DNA of 23,106 nt, taken from NCBI GenBank assembly GCA_900540865.1, contig UQHH01000041.1, positions 1 through 23,106 of the forward strand, read 5' to 3'. Below, one piece after another: positions 8,101 to 16,782 of this stretch. The stretch is from an uncultured Oscillospiraceae bacterium (GTDB lineage: Bacteria > Bacillota > Clostridia > Oscillospirales > Acutalibacteraceae). The position numbers and the translations under genes were made by a program. Every line of letters starts with the position of its first letter. Positions within the stretch are counted from its first letter, which is position 1. The notes below the pieces were generated by a model that was not told the DNA's origin, searched no databases, and was given only the letters and a program-made list of their open reading frames with translations.

Positions 8101-11100
8101 AGAAATTCCGTTGTGCGATGAAGCCGACCTGGCGGACTACAAAAACTTCAATGAAAACACGGTTTTGGCCGACCAAAGCCTTACGCTTGTTGATTTGTTC
8201 AGAAAACAGGCGGCTGAGACGCCGGACAGGAACGCCGTCGTGTACCGTAATAAGGCGCTTACCTACCGTCAGCTCGACGAGCTTTCTGAAAAGCTTGCGC
8301 ACCTGCTTGCAAAGGAGGGTGTCGGCCCGGAGGTGCCGGTCGGCCTCATGGTCAGGCGCAGCGAAGCCTTCCCGGTCTGTTCGTTCGGCATACAGAAGGC
8401 GGGCGGGGCATGCCAGCCTCTCGATTCAAATTACCCCCAGGAACGCCTGCAATATATGCTTGAGGATTCCGGCGCGCCTGTCGTCGTAATGGACGAAGAG
8501 CTCAGGGAACTGCTGCCCGCGTATAAGGGCAAGGTTATTTATACAAAAGATATTGAAAAGGCCATGCTCGATTCATCTGTCCGGCTACAGCCGCCCAAGG
8601 CGGAGAACCTCTTTGCGCTGCTTTATACCTCAGGCTCTACCGGCAAACCGAAGGGCTGTATGATAGAGCACAGGAATATTGTAAACTTCTGTCTGTCCTT
8701 CCAGGAAAAGTTTAGCGTTACCTGCGAGGACCGCGCGACCGCATACGGCAGCTTCGGCTTCGACGCGTCCATGCAGGATTTATATCCATACCTCACGAAA
8801 GGCGCGTGCGTATATATCGTACCAGAGGAAACAAGGCTCGACCTGCCGGGACTTCATGAGCTTGTGACGGAAAACAAAATTACCATGATGGACTGCACCA
8901 CCCAGCTTGGCCGCCAGTACGTCTGCGCGTACCCGAGCAGCCCTACGCTCAGGGGGATGAGCGTAGGCGGAGAGAAGCTCGTACCCTGCGCTCCGCCGGA
9001 TTATCCATTTTACAATACATACGGCCCGACCGAATGCACCATTTATGTCACCGATTTCCTGATTGACCGCGACTATGTTTCCGTCCCAATCGGCAAGCCG
9101 TTTGGCAACTGCGATATTTATATCGTGGACAAATACCGCAGGCTGCTGCCTCCCGGCGTTCCGGGTGAGCTGTGCATTGCGGGCCGCCCCGTCACACGGG
9201 GATACCTCAACCGACCGGATTTGACAGAAGAAAAATATATAGATAACCCGTTTAACGGTACGCCAGGGTATGAGAAGATGTATCTTACCGGCGACGTGTG
9301 CCGTTATCTTTACGACGGCAATATACAGTTTGTCGGCAGGAGAGACGAGCAGGTTAAAATCCGCGGCTTCCGCATTGAGCTGACGGAAATCGAGCGGCGC
9401 ATCCGCGCGTTTGAGGGGATAACCGACGCGTGCGTCGTTGCGCGCGACCTCCCGTCGGGCGGCAAGGCGGTCGTGGCTTACGTCGTGGCGGATAATCCCG
9501 TCAATACTCCCGCGCTCAACGCCTTTATTGCGCAGGAGCTGCCGCGCTATATGGTGCCGTCAGTCACGGCACAGATTGATAAAATCCCGCTCAACCCGAA
9601 TGGAAAGGTTGACAAACGCCGCTTGCCGGAACCCAAAATGGAAGCAAAGCAGGGCTTGAACACAGCTCGCCCGCTCAACCGCTTGGAAAAAGAGCTCAAA
9701 GAGATAGCCGCCGAAATTACAGGCCAGAGTGAATTTGACATGGAAGCAAGCCTCATAGCCGCCGGACTGTCCTCCCTTTCCACCATGATGCTCGCCTCCC
9801 GCGTGTATGAGCGCTTCGGCTGCCGTCTCAATGTATCTAAGCTGTTAGAAGAAGAATCCTCCATGCTCGATGTGGAAAATACGGTGCTGGAAGGGCTGCT
9901 TTCGCGGGAAGAAAATGAAGGCGATTCAAAACGCCCGCAGCAGGAGCAGCAGGCCGAGCTTCCGCTCTCTTCAGCACAGCTCGGCGTGTTCTACGACTGT
10001 ATGAAGCGGCAGGACGCAATGATTTATAATATTCCGATGATGTTCACATTTTCAAAGCAAGCTGACGTACAAAGGCTTGCAAAAGCCGCGTGTGCGGTGA
10101 TTCAGGCGCATCCGGTCTTGAAGGCGCATCTTGTGGAAAAGGAAGAAACCGTCGTACAGGTGCTCTCAGGTACAGAGCCCGCGGAACCCGCGGTTTTACA
10201 AATGTCTGAAGCTCAGCTTACAGAAGAAAAGAAGAGCTTTGCGCGCTCGTTCGATTTGTTTGAAGGCCCTCTGTACCGGATGGAAATCGTCAAAACGCCG
10301 CAGCGCACGGCGCTGCTGATGGATACCCACCATATTGTGTTCGATGGGCTCTCCATGTCCATATTTTTAGAAGAGCTGAGGCGGGCGTATGAAACAGGCC
10401 GGCCGGCGGGGGAGAGCGCCACGTTTTTCGACGCGGCGCGTGCGGAGAATAAACTCCTGCTCAGCCCGCAGGGAAAAGAAGCGGAGGATTATTACGACAA
10501 GCTGTTCGCGCGCTTTGAAAACGCAAGCGATATTCCCGGCGACCTGCAGGGTAAAGAGGAGGACGGCTTGCTCGGTGAATGCGTAAGCGTGCTCGGCAAG
10601 GAAGAAATCGACAGTTTCTGCCGCGCAAACTCCGTAACACCCGCCGCGCTGTTCCTTGCTGGGGCGTTCTACGCGGTGTCACGCTATACGGCGGACAGGA
10701 ACATATATATTTCCATGATTTGCAGCGGCAGGGAAAACGGCATGTACCAGGATGCCTTCGGCATGTTTGTCAAAACGCTGCCCCTTTATACGCAGGTTAC
10801 GCCCGGTACGGACGCGGTGTCCTTTATAAAAAGCGCTGGCAAAGCAATGCACAGCGCAATCGAGCACAGCGCGTACCCGTTCGTCAAGCGTTCGGGCAGG
10901 TACGGTTATACCCCGCAAATCAATTATGCCTGTCAACTGGGGGTGGACGCGTCGGTAATGCTCGAGGGTGAGCCGGTAAGGGAAGAGGTGCTTACAAATC
11001 CCCTGCCGAAGTTCCATATATCCATCCATATCGAGTCGAAGGACGGCGCGCCCGCGGTCTGTGTTCAGTATAACGACGCGCTGTACAGCGGCGCTTATAT

Positions 11101-14100
11101 ACAGCAGTTTGCCGATTCGATTGCGCAAGCCGTGCGCCATATGGTAAACGAGCCGCAAAAAGATGTTGCGTCGGTTTCACTTTTAAGTGATGAACAAAAG
11201 GCGCTTATCGAAAGCTTCGGCCAGGGCGAAACGGCTGAAATCCCGCAGCGGCTGCTCCATAAGCTGATGGAAGCGCAGGCACGGGAGAATCCGGAAAAGA
11301 CTGCGCTCATCGCCAGCGACGGGCAGTTTAGCTACGCGCAGTTTAACAGGCTTTCAGGCCGCATTGCGAACGCCCTGATTCAAATGGGCGTTGCACCCGG
11401 TTCCCGCGTTGCGCTGCTGCTCCCAAGAACAAGCCGGCTGCTGCTCTCCATATACGGCGTATTGAAGGCTGGCGCGGCGTTTATCCCGTGCGACCCGGAA
11501 TATCCGCAGGAGCGGATTAACTATATCCTTTCCGACAGTGCTGCAAGCTTTATCCTCACGACAAAGGAAAGGGCGGCGCAGCTTCCGCATGGCCATGCAG
11601 TCGATGTGGAAACGCTGCTTTGCGGCAAGGACGCCCCTGTGCCCGGAATCTCACTGGAGCCGGACGATTTGGCTTACCTGATTTATACCTCCGGCTCTAC
11701 CGGAAGGCCGAAGGGCGTCATGCTCACGCACGGCGGCATTACCAATTACGTGTACGGGCATCCCGCCAATATTCATATCAGCGCGCTCCAGCAGGACGCG
11801 CATACAATGGTGTCCGTCACGACGGCTTCATTCGATATGTCGCTGAAAGAAACCGTGGCGGTTTTGAGCAGCGGCTTGACGCTCGCGCTCGCAAGCGAGC
11901 AGCAGGCACAGAACCCGGGACAGCTCGCCGGGCTGTTTAAACAGGTAAACGGCGACGCGTTCAACGCAACGCCCTCGCGCATGGAGCAGTATCTGGAGCT
12001 TCCCGCCTTTCGCGACGCGCTTGCGGGCTGCAAGGTGGTCATGTGCGGCGGCGAAAAATATTCACCCAAGCTGCTTGCGCGGCTTAAAAGCATTACGGGC
12101 GCGCGTATATTCAACACCTACGGTCCGACGGAAATCACCGTATCCTGCAACGCCTGCGAGCTTACAAACCGAACGGAGGTTACGGTCGGCAGGCCGCTTC
12201 TCAATGTACATGAATTTATTGCCGACTGCGACGGAAACCCGTTGCCCTGGGGAGTTGCCGGTGAGCTGCTCGTCGGCGGCGCGGGCGTTGCCAGGGGTTA
12301 TTGGAATAACGAAGCGCTTACGAAAAAACATTTTACAGAATACCGCGGCATGCGCGTATACCGTACGGGCGATTATGCGAAATGGACGCAAAGCGGGGAC
12401 GTCGCCATACTTGGGCGCACCGATAACCAGGTAAAGCTCAGGGGACTGCGAATCGAGCTGGGCGAAATTGAAAAACGTATGCTCGAGGACAGCCGCGTGC
12501 GGCAGGCGGTCGTGATAATACGTGAAATCAACGGTACGGAGCACCTGTGCGCATACTTTACAGCGGATGAAACCATCCCCGCGCAGGAGATGAAGGAAAC
12601 ACTCGGCAAAGCACTGACTGCCTATATGGTGCCAACCGCTTATCTGCAGCTCGAAAAGCTGCCGGTAACGCCGAACGGCAAGGTCGATGCCAAAAAGCTT
12701 CCCGCACCCGTTCCAGCGCATGGCGGGGAATTTACTGCGCCTGTAAACGATACGGAAAAAGCGCTGTGCGAAATCTTTGCGCAGACGCTCCAGCTTAGCA
12801 AAATAGGCGCGACGGACAGCTTCTTCGATTTGGGCGGCACATCCCTTACCGTGACAAACGTACTCATCAAGGCAAACGAGAGGGGCTTTGCCGTCTCTTA
12901 TGGAGACGTATTCACCTGCAAAACGCCGAGAGCGCTTGCGCAGAAGCTGCTCGGCGGCAAAAATGAGCAGGGCCGGGAAACGCGGTATGACTACAGCCGT
13001 ATTGATAAAATCTTGGAAGAAAACACCCTCGACGCGCTTAGGAGCGGAACGCGGGGTACGCTTGGCAACCTGCTGCTCACCGGCGCGACGGGCTTTTTAG
13101 GCATCCATATCCTGCATGAATTCCTTGAAAAGGAGCAGGGGGAAGTAACCTGCCTGCTGCGCGGGCTTGGAAACCGCACGGCGAAAATGCGCCTGCAGGC
13201 AAAGCTGTTCTATTACTTCGAAGATAACTACGAAGAGCAGTTCGACAAACGCATCCATTTGGTGGAGGGCGACGTTACGCAGACCGGCTGGATGGAGGAA
13301 CTGAAAAACAAATCCATCCATACCGTTATCAACTGTGCGGCACTCGTCAAGCATTTTTCAAACCAGACGGATATTGAGGATGTAAACGCAGGCGGCGCGG
13401 AAAACTTGCTTGCTTTCTGCCGAAGGACGGGCGCTATGATGGTCCAGGTATCGACCGGCAGCGTAGCGGGCGACCGCGTGGACGGCTGCCCGTCCAGGGA
13501 GTTAAAGCTCAGCGAGCAAAAGCTTTATTTCGGCCAAAATATCGACAACCAGTACGTCCACAGCAAATTTACGGCGGAGCGCCTTGTCCTGGAGGCGGCG
13601 CTCCAGGGCGTGCCTGTAAAAATCATGCGTGTCGGGAACCTTGCCGCGAGGGAAAGCGACGGCGAGTTCCAATTGAACTTTACAACCAATGGATTTATGG
13701 GGAGGCTCAAGGCATACCTTGTCATTGGCGCGTTCCCATACAGCGCCATGAACGCAATGGTGGAGATGGCGCCCGTGGACAGCACCGCGCGGGCTATCCT
13801 GATGCTCTGCAAAACACCTGAGCAATGCCGCGTGTTCCATCCGTATAACAATCACTATGTGCCGCTTGGTGACATTATCCTGCAAATGCGGCGTATGGGT
13901 ATGAAAATCGAGCTTATGGAGGACGATGCCTTTGAAGCCGCTCTGCAAAAAGCGAAGGACGACCCTGTAAAGGCGCGCGTTCTCACTACGCTGCTTGCCT
14001 ACGAAAATATGGACGCAGGCAAAAAAATTGAAATGATTGAAACGGAAAACGAGTTTACAACGCAAGCGCTCTACCGTCTTGGCTTCGAATGGTCTATGAC

Positions 14101-14191
14101 CTCACGCGCCTATATGAACAGGTTCCTCGAAGCGCTCGACGGTTTGGGCTTTTTCGAGATAGATTCGCCGCAGGAGGGACAGCATGCTTGA
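5183..14191 (+). CDS. Nonribosomal peptide synthetase, A-T-C-A-T-C-A-T-Red (reductase-terminated)
   Basis: 3002 aa from ATG 5183; AGGAGG lies seven bases upstream, whereas the ATG at 5159 would place that site inside the gene. Domains: A1 (YTSGSTGNPKG near residue 133), T1 (GGDSIK, Ser511), C1 (HHIITDG, His690), A2 (YTSGSTGKPKG near 1147; YGPTECT), T2 (AAGLSSLS, Ser1531 likely), C2 (HHIVFDG, His1716), A3 (YTSGSTGRPKG near 2167; YGPTEIT), T3 (GGTSLT, Ser2554) and a thioester reductase with TGATGFLG (about 2633) and catalytic Tyr2791-x3-Lys2795. Reductase release gives a peptide aldehyde or alcohol. My reading of the selectivity positions: A1 AIAVICSIAK, lacking the usual Asp; A2 DAQDMVTIYK, resembling Glu/Gln codes at the start; A3 DMKNVCTVSK, unassigned. 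The stop overlaps the MATE start by 8 bases. No phosphopantetheinyl transferase is in the window. Domain calls are firm; the product is inference. Confidence 0.95.
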   Translation: MKTFVQQFQEIVKSNGERTALVYQNEQVTYRELDELSGRIAAKLLERGAEKEKIYPIVLERGIDYIASEIGILKAGAAFSPLSVEYPKDRVNYIQKDCRCDFLIDAAFIKEAKECLPLTNLPEVSWNDAAMVIYTSGSTGNPKGIIHEHFSFTRAIIRQLPVGCKPDGVEMSVTPFNFAISVADIFVPLWVGAPVHILSEQDRKDIYTVDGYIDAHGITASVISPQLLKRLPDRKSTLKNICCGGERISNIYKKHQTIYNSYGLSETLSIAIAFALDKPYDNTPIGKPLEDFTVYLLDEEGRQVKEGEEGEICIAGPLARGYINLPEQTAKTFVENPYAAGELDRRMLHTNDAGKRLPDGNILYVNRKDWMVKINGQRVEMGEVEIQLGKIDGIETAVVKSFEDDNGQTYLCGYYLCGKPVAEDEIREKLAQKFPGYMIPRFLVQVEKFPLNANGKLDRKALAPPEASLFKKEYAAPENDVQEQICKGFEKVLGLEHIGIRDDFFSIGGDSIKVVILQEELSGLNLSSSAIFEGRTPEKIALSVSEQGGEANRFAGMDTSRDAYPMTDSQLGIYLECVREPESFMYNNLASFLFPRDMELDPYKLRDALTSVIEGFPFMKIHVEEQNGVPHIIPNNSLAYDIPVNKAGGTEPGPLVKSFFRPFSLEAGPLFRFEIDLLQNGDILLLGDMHHIITDGTSTALFFSRMAAAYEGKKLEPEQVDSFMLSNYELGLKDTQEYKESKAFFDSLLAGVEADSNLLPDEPFLTGGEKGCRVELISLRSHLPIGLLREQAKRYGITESTLFLGAFSYALAKQNGQEEVLFCTVDNGRHTPDLRGTMGMLVRTLPFYARIDEEKEAKRFLQETQDRLFQCIKHDSCSFVELANDYGVKSDIIFVYQGDTLNGITLDGRFVPMQIHKMGDSMANLSLDVLKRDDDYTLSFEYRSGLYTQQTIQQFAKLMISAVKGFLAGGRLKEIPLCDEADLADYKNFNENTVLADQSLTLVDLFRKQAAETPDRNAVVYRNKALTYRQLDELSEKLAHLLAKEGVGPEVPVGLMVRRSEAFPVCSFGIQKAGGACQPLDSNYPQERLQYMLEDSGAPVVVMDEELRELLPAYKGKVIYTKDIEKAMLDSSVRLQPPKAENLFALLYTSGSTGKPKGCMIEHRNIVNFCLSFQEKFSVTCEDRATAYGSFGFDASMQDLYPYLTKGACVYIVPEETRLDLPGLHELVTENKITMMDCTTQLGRQYVCAYPSSPTLRGMSVGGEKLVPCAPPDYPFYNTYGPTECTIYVTDFLIDRDYVSVPIGKPFGNCDIYIVDKYRRLLPPGVPGELCIAGRPVTRGYLNRPDLTEEKYIDNPFNGTPGYEKMYLTGDVCRYLYDGNIQFVGRRDEQVKIRGFRIELTEIERRIRAFEGITDACVVARDLPSGGKAVVAYVVADNPVNTPALNAFIAQELPRYMVPSVTAQIDKIPLNPNGKVDKRRLPEPKMEAKQGLNTARPLNRLEKELKEIAAEITGQSEFDMEASLIAAGLSSLSTMMLASRVYERFGCRLNVSKLLEEESSMLDVENTVLEGLLSREENEGDSKRPQQEQQAELPLSSAQLGVFYDCMKRQDAMIYNIPMMFTFSKQADVQRLAKAACAVIQAHPVLKAHLVEKEETVVQVLSGTEPAEPAVLQMSEAQLTEEKKSFARSFDLFEGPLYRMEIVKTPQRTALLMDTHHIVFDGLSMSIFLEELRRAYETGRPAGESATFFDAARAENKLLLSPQGKEAEDYYDKLFARFENASDIPGDLQGKEEDGLLGECVSVLGKEEIDSFCRANSVTPAALFLAGAFYAVSRYTADRNIYISMICSGRENGMYQDAFGMFVKTLPLYTQVTPGTDAVSFIKSAGKAMHSAIEHSAYPFVKRSGRYGYTPQINYACQLGVDASVMLEGEPVREEVLTNPLPKFHISIHIESKDGAPAVCVQYNDALYSGAYIQQFADSIAQAVRHMVNEPQKDVASVSLLSDEQKALIESFGQGETAEIPQRLLHKLMEAQARENPEKTALIASDGQFSYAQFNRLSGRIANALIQMGVAPGSRVALLLPRTSRLLLSIYGVLKAGAAFIPCDPEYPQERINYILSDSAASFILTTKERAAQLPHGHAVDVETLLCGKDAPVPGISLEPDDLAYLIYTSGSTGRPKGVMLTHGGITNYVYGHPANIHISALQQDAHTMVSVTTASFDMSLKETVAVLSSGLTLALASEQQAQNPGQLAGLFKQVNGDAFNATPSRMEQYLELPAFRDALAGCKVVMCGGEKYSPKLLARLKSITGARIFNTYGPTEITVSCNACELTNRTEVTVGRPLLNVHEFIADCDGNPLPWGVAGELLVGGAGVARGYWNNEALTKKHFTEYRGMRVYRTGDYAKWTQSGDVAILGRTDNQVKLRGLRIELGEIEKRMLEDSRVRQAVVIIREINGTEHLCAYFTADETIPAQEMKETLGKALTAYMVPTAYLQLEKLPVTPNGKVDAKKLPAPVPAHGGEFTAPVNDTEKALCEIFAQTLQLSKIGATDSFFDLGGTSLTVTNVLIKANERGFAVSYGDVFTCKTPRALAQKLLGGKNEQGRETRYDYSRIDKILEENTLDALRSGTRGTLGNLLLTGATGFLGIHILHEFLEKEQGEVTCLLRGLGNRTAKMRLQAKLFYYFEDNYEEQFDKRIHLVEGDVTQTGWMEELKNKSIHTVINCAALVKHFSNQTDIEDVNAGGAENLLAFCRRTGAMMVQVSTGSVAGDRVDGCPSRELKLSEQKLYFGQNIDNQYVHSKFTAERLVLEAALQGVPVKIMRVGNLAARESDGEFQLNFTTNGFMGRLKAYLVIGAFPYSAMNAMVEMAPVDSTARAILMLCKTPEQCRVFHPYNNHYVPLGDIILQMRRMGMKIELMEDDAFEAALQKAKDDPVKARVLTTLLAYENMDAGKKIEMIETENEFTTQALYRLGFEWSMTSRAYMNRFLEALDGLGFFEIDSPQEGQHA

Positions 14192-15947
14192 ACGAAACAA
14201 CCGGCTGCTCAGCCGGAAATATAAGGAATATCTCTTCCCGACGGTTATCAGCGGCATGTCGATTCTGCTCGGCTCCATTGTAGACGGCATTATCGTCGGC
14301 CAGTTCATCGGACCCGACGCCATGGCCGCGGTCAACGTAACGGAGCCTGCCGTGCTCTTTTTCCAGGCGGTCTTTTTCCTTATAGGAATCGGAGGCTCCA
14401 CGCTTGTGGCGGTTTCTAAGGGAGAACGCAAGGAAAGAAAGGCAAATGCCGCCTTTACGCTGGGCGTTTTGTCAATGCTCGCTATCTCTCTCGTCACGTT
14501 AGTCCTGGGCAGCGTGTTCATAGAGCCGCTTGTGCGGGTGCTGTGCAACGACCCAAAGTTGTTCGCGCCGGCGCTTGAATACCTGCAAATTTTGATTTTT
14601 GGAACCCCGTTTATGATTGCCGTCCCCGGTATGGTGTACTTTGTACGCGTAGACGGCATGCCGAAGCTCTCCGCGCGCATTCTGCTGCTTGCAAACGTTG
14701 TGAACCTGCTGATGGACTTGGTTTATATCAATGTGCTTCATATGGGCATTCGCGGCGCTGCGCTCGCGACCGTTACCGGGTATGCGGTTGGGTTTGCCCC
14801 CGTGCTTTGGTACTTGTTTTCAAAAAAGCGCACGCTTTCCTTTCTTAAAATCAAAAAAGAAGACCTGCGCTGCCTCGGCGAAATTACAAACAGCGGTCTT
14901 GCGTCGTTTATCAATACCTGCCTGCTGTTTTTAAAGACGCTGTTCCTAAACCGTATCGTCATGAGCACGGCTGGCACCGACGGCATGATTGTTTTTTCCG
15001 TTTGCAGCTTTTCCCTTTCGTTTGTCTCAATGTTCGTTTCGGGCGGTGCGGAAACGATGGTGCCCCTGCTCGGTATGCTGTACGGTGAAAAGGACAGGAA
15101 AGGTATGGACTTTGTGGTAAAAAGGACATTCCTCGTGGTCGGCGCATGTGCCGCCGCATCGGTTCTCTTGATGGAGCTTTTCCCCGTGCAGATTCTCGGG
15201 CTGTTTAATATAACGGGAGCCGCGCAAATTGCAATGGGTGTTTCCGCCCTGCGGATATTCGCTCTGAGCCTCATTTTGATGGGTATTTCAATTACCATCA
15301 TGTACTATATGCAGACAATCCGGCAAAAAAATATATCCGTCATGGTTTCCGTGCTGCGCGGTTTCTTGATTACGGTTCCGTGCGCATGGCTTTTTTCCCA
15401 GGTATTCGGCGCATACGGCATTTGGTTCTCTTTCCTGACGGCGGAAACGTTGACCCTGGCCGTTACCCTGATTGTCTGCAAATGGAAAGCGGCGCGCTCA
15501 AAAGGGAAATATACCGGCGTTTTACTGCATGAAAAAGAGCCGGAGCGGGAATTTACCTATGATGTCACCATCAAAAGCGGCGTCAAAGGCGCGGTAGACG
15601 TTTCCGAGGAATTAATCGGTTTTTGTCAAAAGCATGGCCTGGACGGGACAAAATCGAGCCTTGTCGGGCTGATGGCTGAGGAGGCCTCGGTTATCATCGC
15701 TTCACAGAACGAGGGCAGCGGGCCGGTCGACGTCGACATTCTGTGCAGGCTGCGTCCCGACAGCGTAATTTTAAGCCTACGCGACGACGGCAAGCCGTTT
15801 GATGCAATGCTGCTTGAACCGGAGGAAGAAGCGCGCTTTGGCAATATCAGCATCATGAATAAAATTGCGGATGAGGTGTCGTATTCCCGTACGCTGGGGC
15901 TCAACAGCACGCTGGTTGTCCTGTCGAGAGAGGGTATGAAAATATGA
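14184..15947 (+). CDS. MATE-family efflux transporter fused to a degenerate RsbW-like ATPase domain
   Basis: 587 aa; the GGAGGG upstream lies inside the NRPS end and the genes overlap by 8 bases, implying translational coupling. Residues 1 to about 450 form a complete 12-helix MATE (MOP) transporter starting RKYKEYLFPTVISGMSILLG, with the internal two-fold repeat. MATE proteins export drugs and metabolites using Na+ or H+ gradients, so the NRPS product is the obvious substrate. Residues about 456-587 are a HATPase_c_2/RsbW-like domain: G1 box LRDDGKPFD is present, but the N-box Asn is replaced by Ile (EEASVIIASQ) and the G2 glycines are weak (FGNISIMNKIAD), so kinase activity is doubtful. It may instead bind the STAS protein and link export to the partner switch; that is inference. 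It overlaps the next gene as ATGA. Confidence 0.9.
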   Translation: MLERNNRLLSRKYKEYLFPTVISGMSILLGSIVDGIIVGQFIGPDAMAAVNVTEPAVLFFQAVFFLIGIGGSTLVAVSKGERKERKANAAFTLGVLSMLAISLVTLVLGSVFIEPLVRVLCNDPKLFAPALEYLQILIFGTPFMIAVPGMVYFVRVDGMPKLSARILLLANVVNLLMDLVYINVLHMGIRGAALATVTGYAVGFAPVLWYLFSKKRTLSFLKIKKEDLRCLGEITNSGLASFINTCLLFLKTLFLNRIVMSTAGTDGMIVFSVCSFSLSFVSMFVSGGAETMVPLLGMLYGEKDRKGMDFVVKRTFLVVGACAAASVLLMELFPVQILGLFNITGAAQIAMGVSALRIFALSLILMGISITIMYYMQTIRQKNISVMVSVLRGFLITVPCAWLFSQVFGAYGIWFSFLTAETLTLAVTLIVCKWKAARSKGKYTGVLLHEKEPEREFTYDVTIKSGVKGAVDVSEELIGFCQKHGLDGTKSSLVGLMAEEASVIIASQNEGSGPVDVDILCRLRPDSVILSLRDDGKPFDAMLLEPEEEARFGNISIMNKIADEVSYSRTLGLNSTLVVLSREGMKI

Positions 15948-16678
15948 AATTCTTTATCTATAACTTTATGAAAGTACGCAGCGATGAGGAAATCATCCGC
16001 GACACAGAGCTGATTACACGCGAAACGAAGCAGTACGACAGGGAAGAGGATATGATGGTTTTTCTGCTTGTTCCCTCCACGGCGCTGGCGGCTGTTTCAA
16101 AAAAAGCGGACCACAGGTACGTAAAAATAGGCGCGCAGGATATGAGCCCCCTGCGAATGGGGCAGGTTTCGGGCGAGACGTCGGCGGAAATGCTCAAGCT
16201 GTATGGCGCCGATATAGCGATGGCGGGCGCGTACGACCGCCGCCTCAACTGCGAAGAAAGCGACGAGCTCTGCGGCGAGAAGTTGTCCGATATTTTAAAA
16301 AGCGGCTTCAAATCCCTGCTTGGTGTAACAGAAGCCGCCGGACAGGGCTCGTCTGGAGAAGCGGCGCTTTCCCGGCAGCTTGAGTATGGCTGCAAGCATA
16401 TCCCTGAAAACGCTTATTATCGCTTTGGTGTGGTTTACCAGCCGAGTTTGAAAGAAAACCTCAGCGAGAGATGCGCGTTTATCAGGAAAATCCTTGCCGA
16501 AACCGTTCCAGACGCGCCGGAGCCCCTGCCTGTGTTTTACGGCGGGCCTATGTGTGGGCAGGAAGCGGTGGATATTCTGACAGAAGGCGTGTTCGACGGA
16601 ATTTTTGCCGACGACAGAAGCTGGGACGCGGAGCAGTTCCTGCGCGTAGTGAAAACGGTCTGCGGAAATGACCGGTAA
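15944..16678 (+). CDS. Triosephosphate isomerase-like protein lacking catalytic residues
   Basis: 244 aa, the length of a typical TIM, aligning along the whole barrel: strand 1 FIYNFMK, then VKIGAQDMSPLRMGQVSGETSAEML, AGAYDRRL, VVYQPS, VFYGGPMCG and the final DGIFADDRSWDAEQFLRVVK. In active TIM the equivalents are NWKMN, GHSERR with the electrophilic His, AYEPVWA with the base Glu, and YGGS. Here the His is Ala96, the Glu is Gln166 and the Lys of strand 1 is out of register (Met9-Lys10). It is therefore very unlikely to be an isomerase, though residues around the phosphate loop partly remain. It is the last gene of the NRPS operon (ATGA overlap with MATE, terminator 12 bases after the stop). 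Its role is unknown; a divergent sugar- or acid-phosphate binding or synthetic role for the starter unit is possible but unsupported. Confidence 0.82.
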   Translation: MKFFIYNFMKVRSDEEIIRDTELITRETKQYDREEDMMVFLLVPSTALAAVSKKADHRYVKIGAQDMSPLRMGQVSGETSAEMLKLYGADIAMAGAYDRRLNCEESDELCGEKLSDILKSGFKSLLGVTEAAGQGSSGEAALSRQLEYGCKHIPENAYYRFGVVYQPSLKENLSERCAFIRKILAETVPDAPEPLPVFYGGPMCGQEAVDILTEGVFDGIFADDRSWDAEQFLRVVKTVCGNDR

Positions 16679-16689
16679 GCGTTAAATAA

Positions 16690-16728
16690 CCCGGCAGCCT
16701 GTTTTATTGAGGCAGCCGGGTTTTCTTT
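16690..16728 (+). terminator. Terminator of the NRPS-MATE-TIM operon
   Basis: An 11-bp stem with one mismatch (CCCGGCAGCCT 16690-16700 with AGGCAGCCGGG 16710-16720) and a 9-base loop is followed by TTTTCTTT. Confidence 0.88.
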
Positions 16729-16782
16729 ACCGTTTTGGAATGCTTTTGCCGCGCCGTACATAAAAATAGACGGGTGGTTTAT

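Noticed and set aside
13502..14065. Long antisense open frames inside the NRPS gene (this and many others on the minus strand)
   Set aside because: They are shadows in a GC-rich coding region, with no ribosome binding sites or recognisable domains.
16735..16782. Sigma-E/sigma-K promoter upstream of the small ORF
   Set aside because: CATAAAAA at 16759-16766 loosely resembles mother-cell -10 boxes, but spacing within it is off and there is no matching -35.
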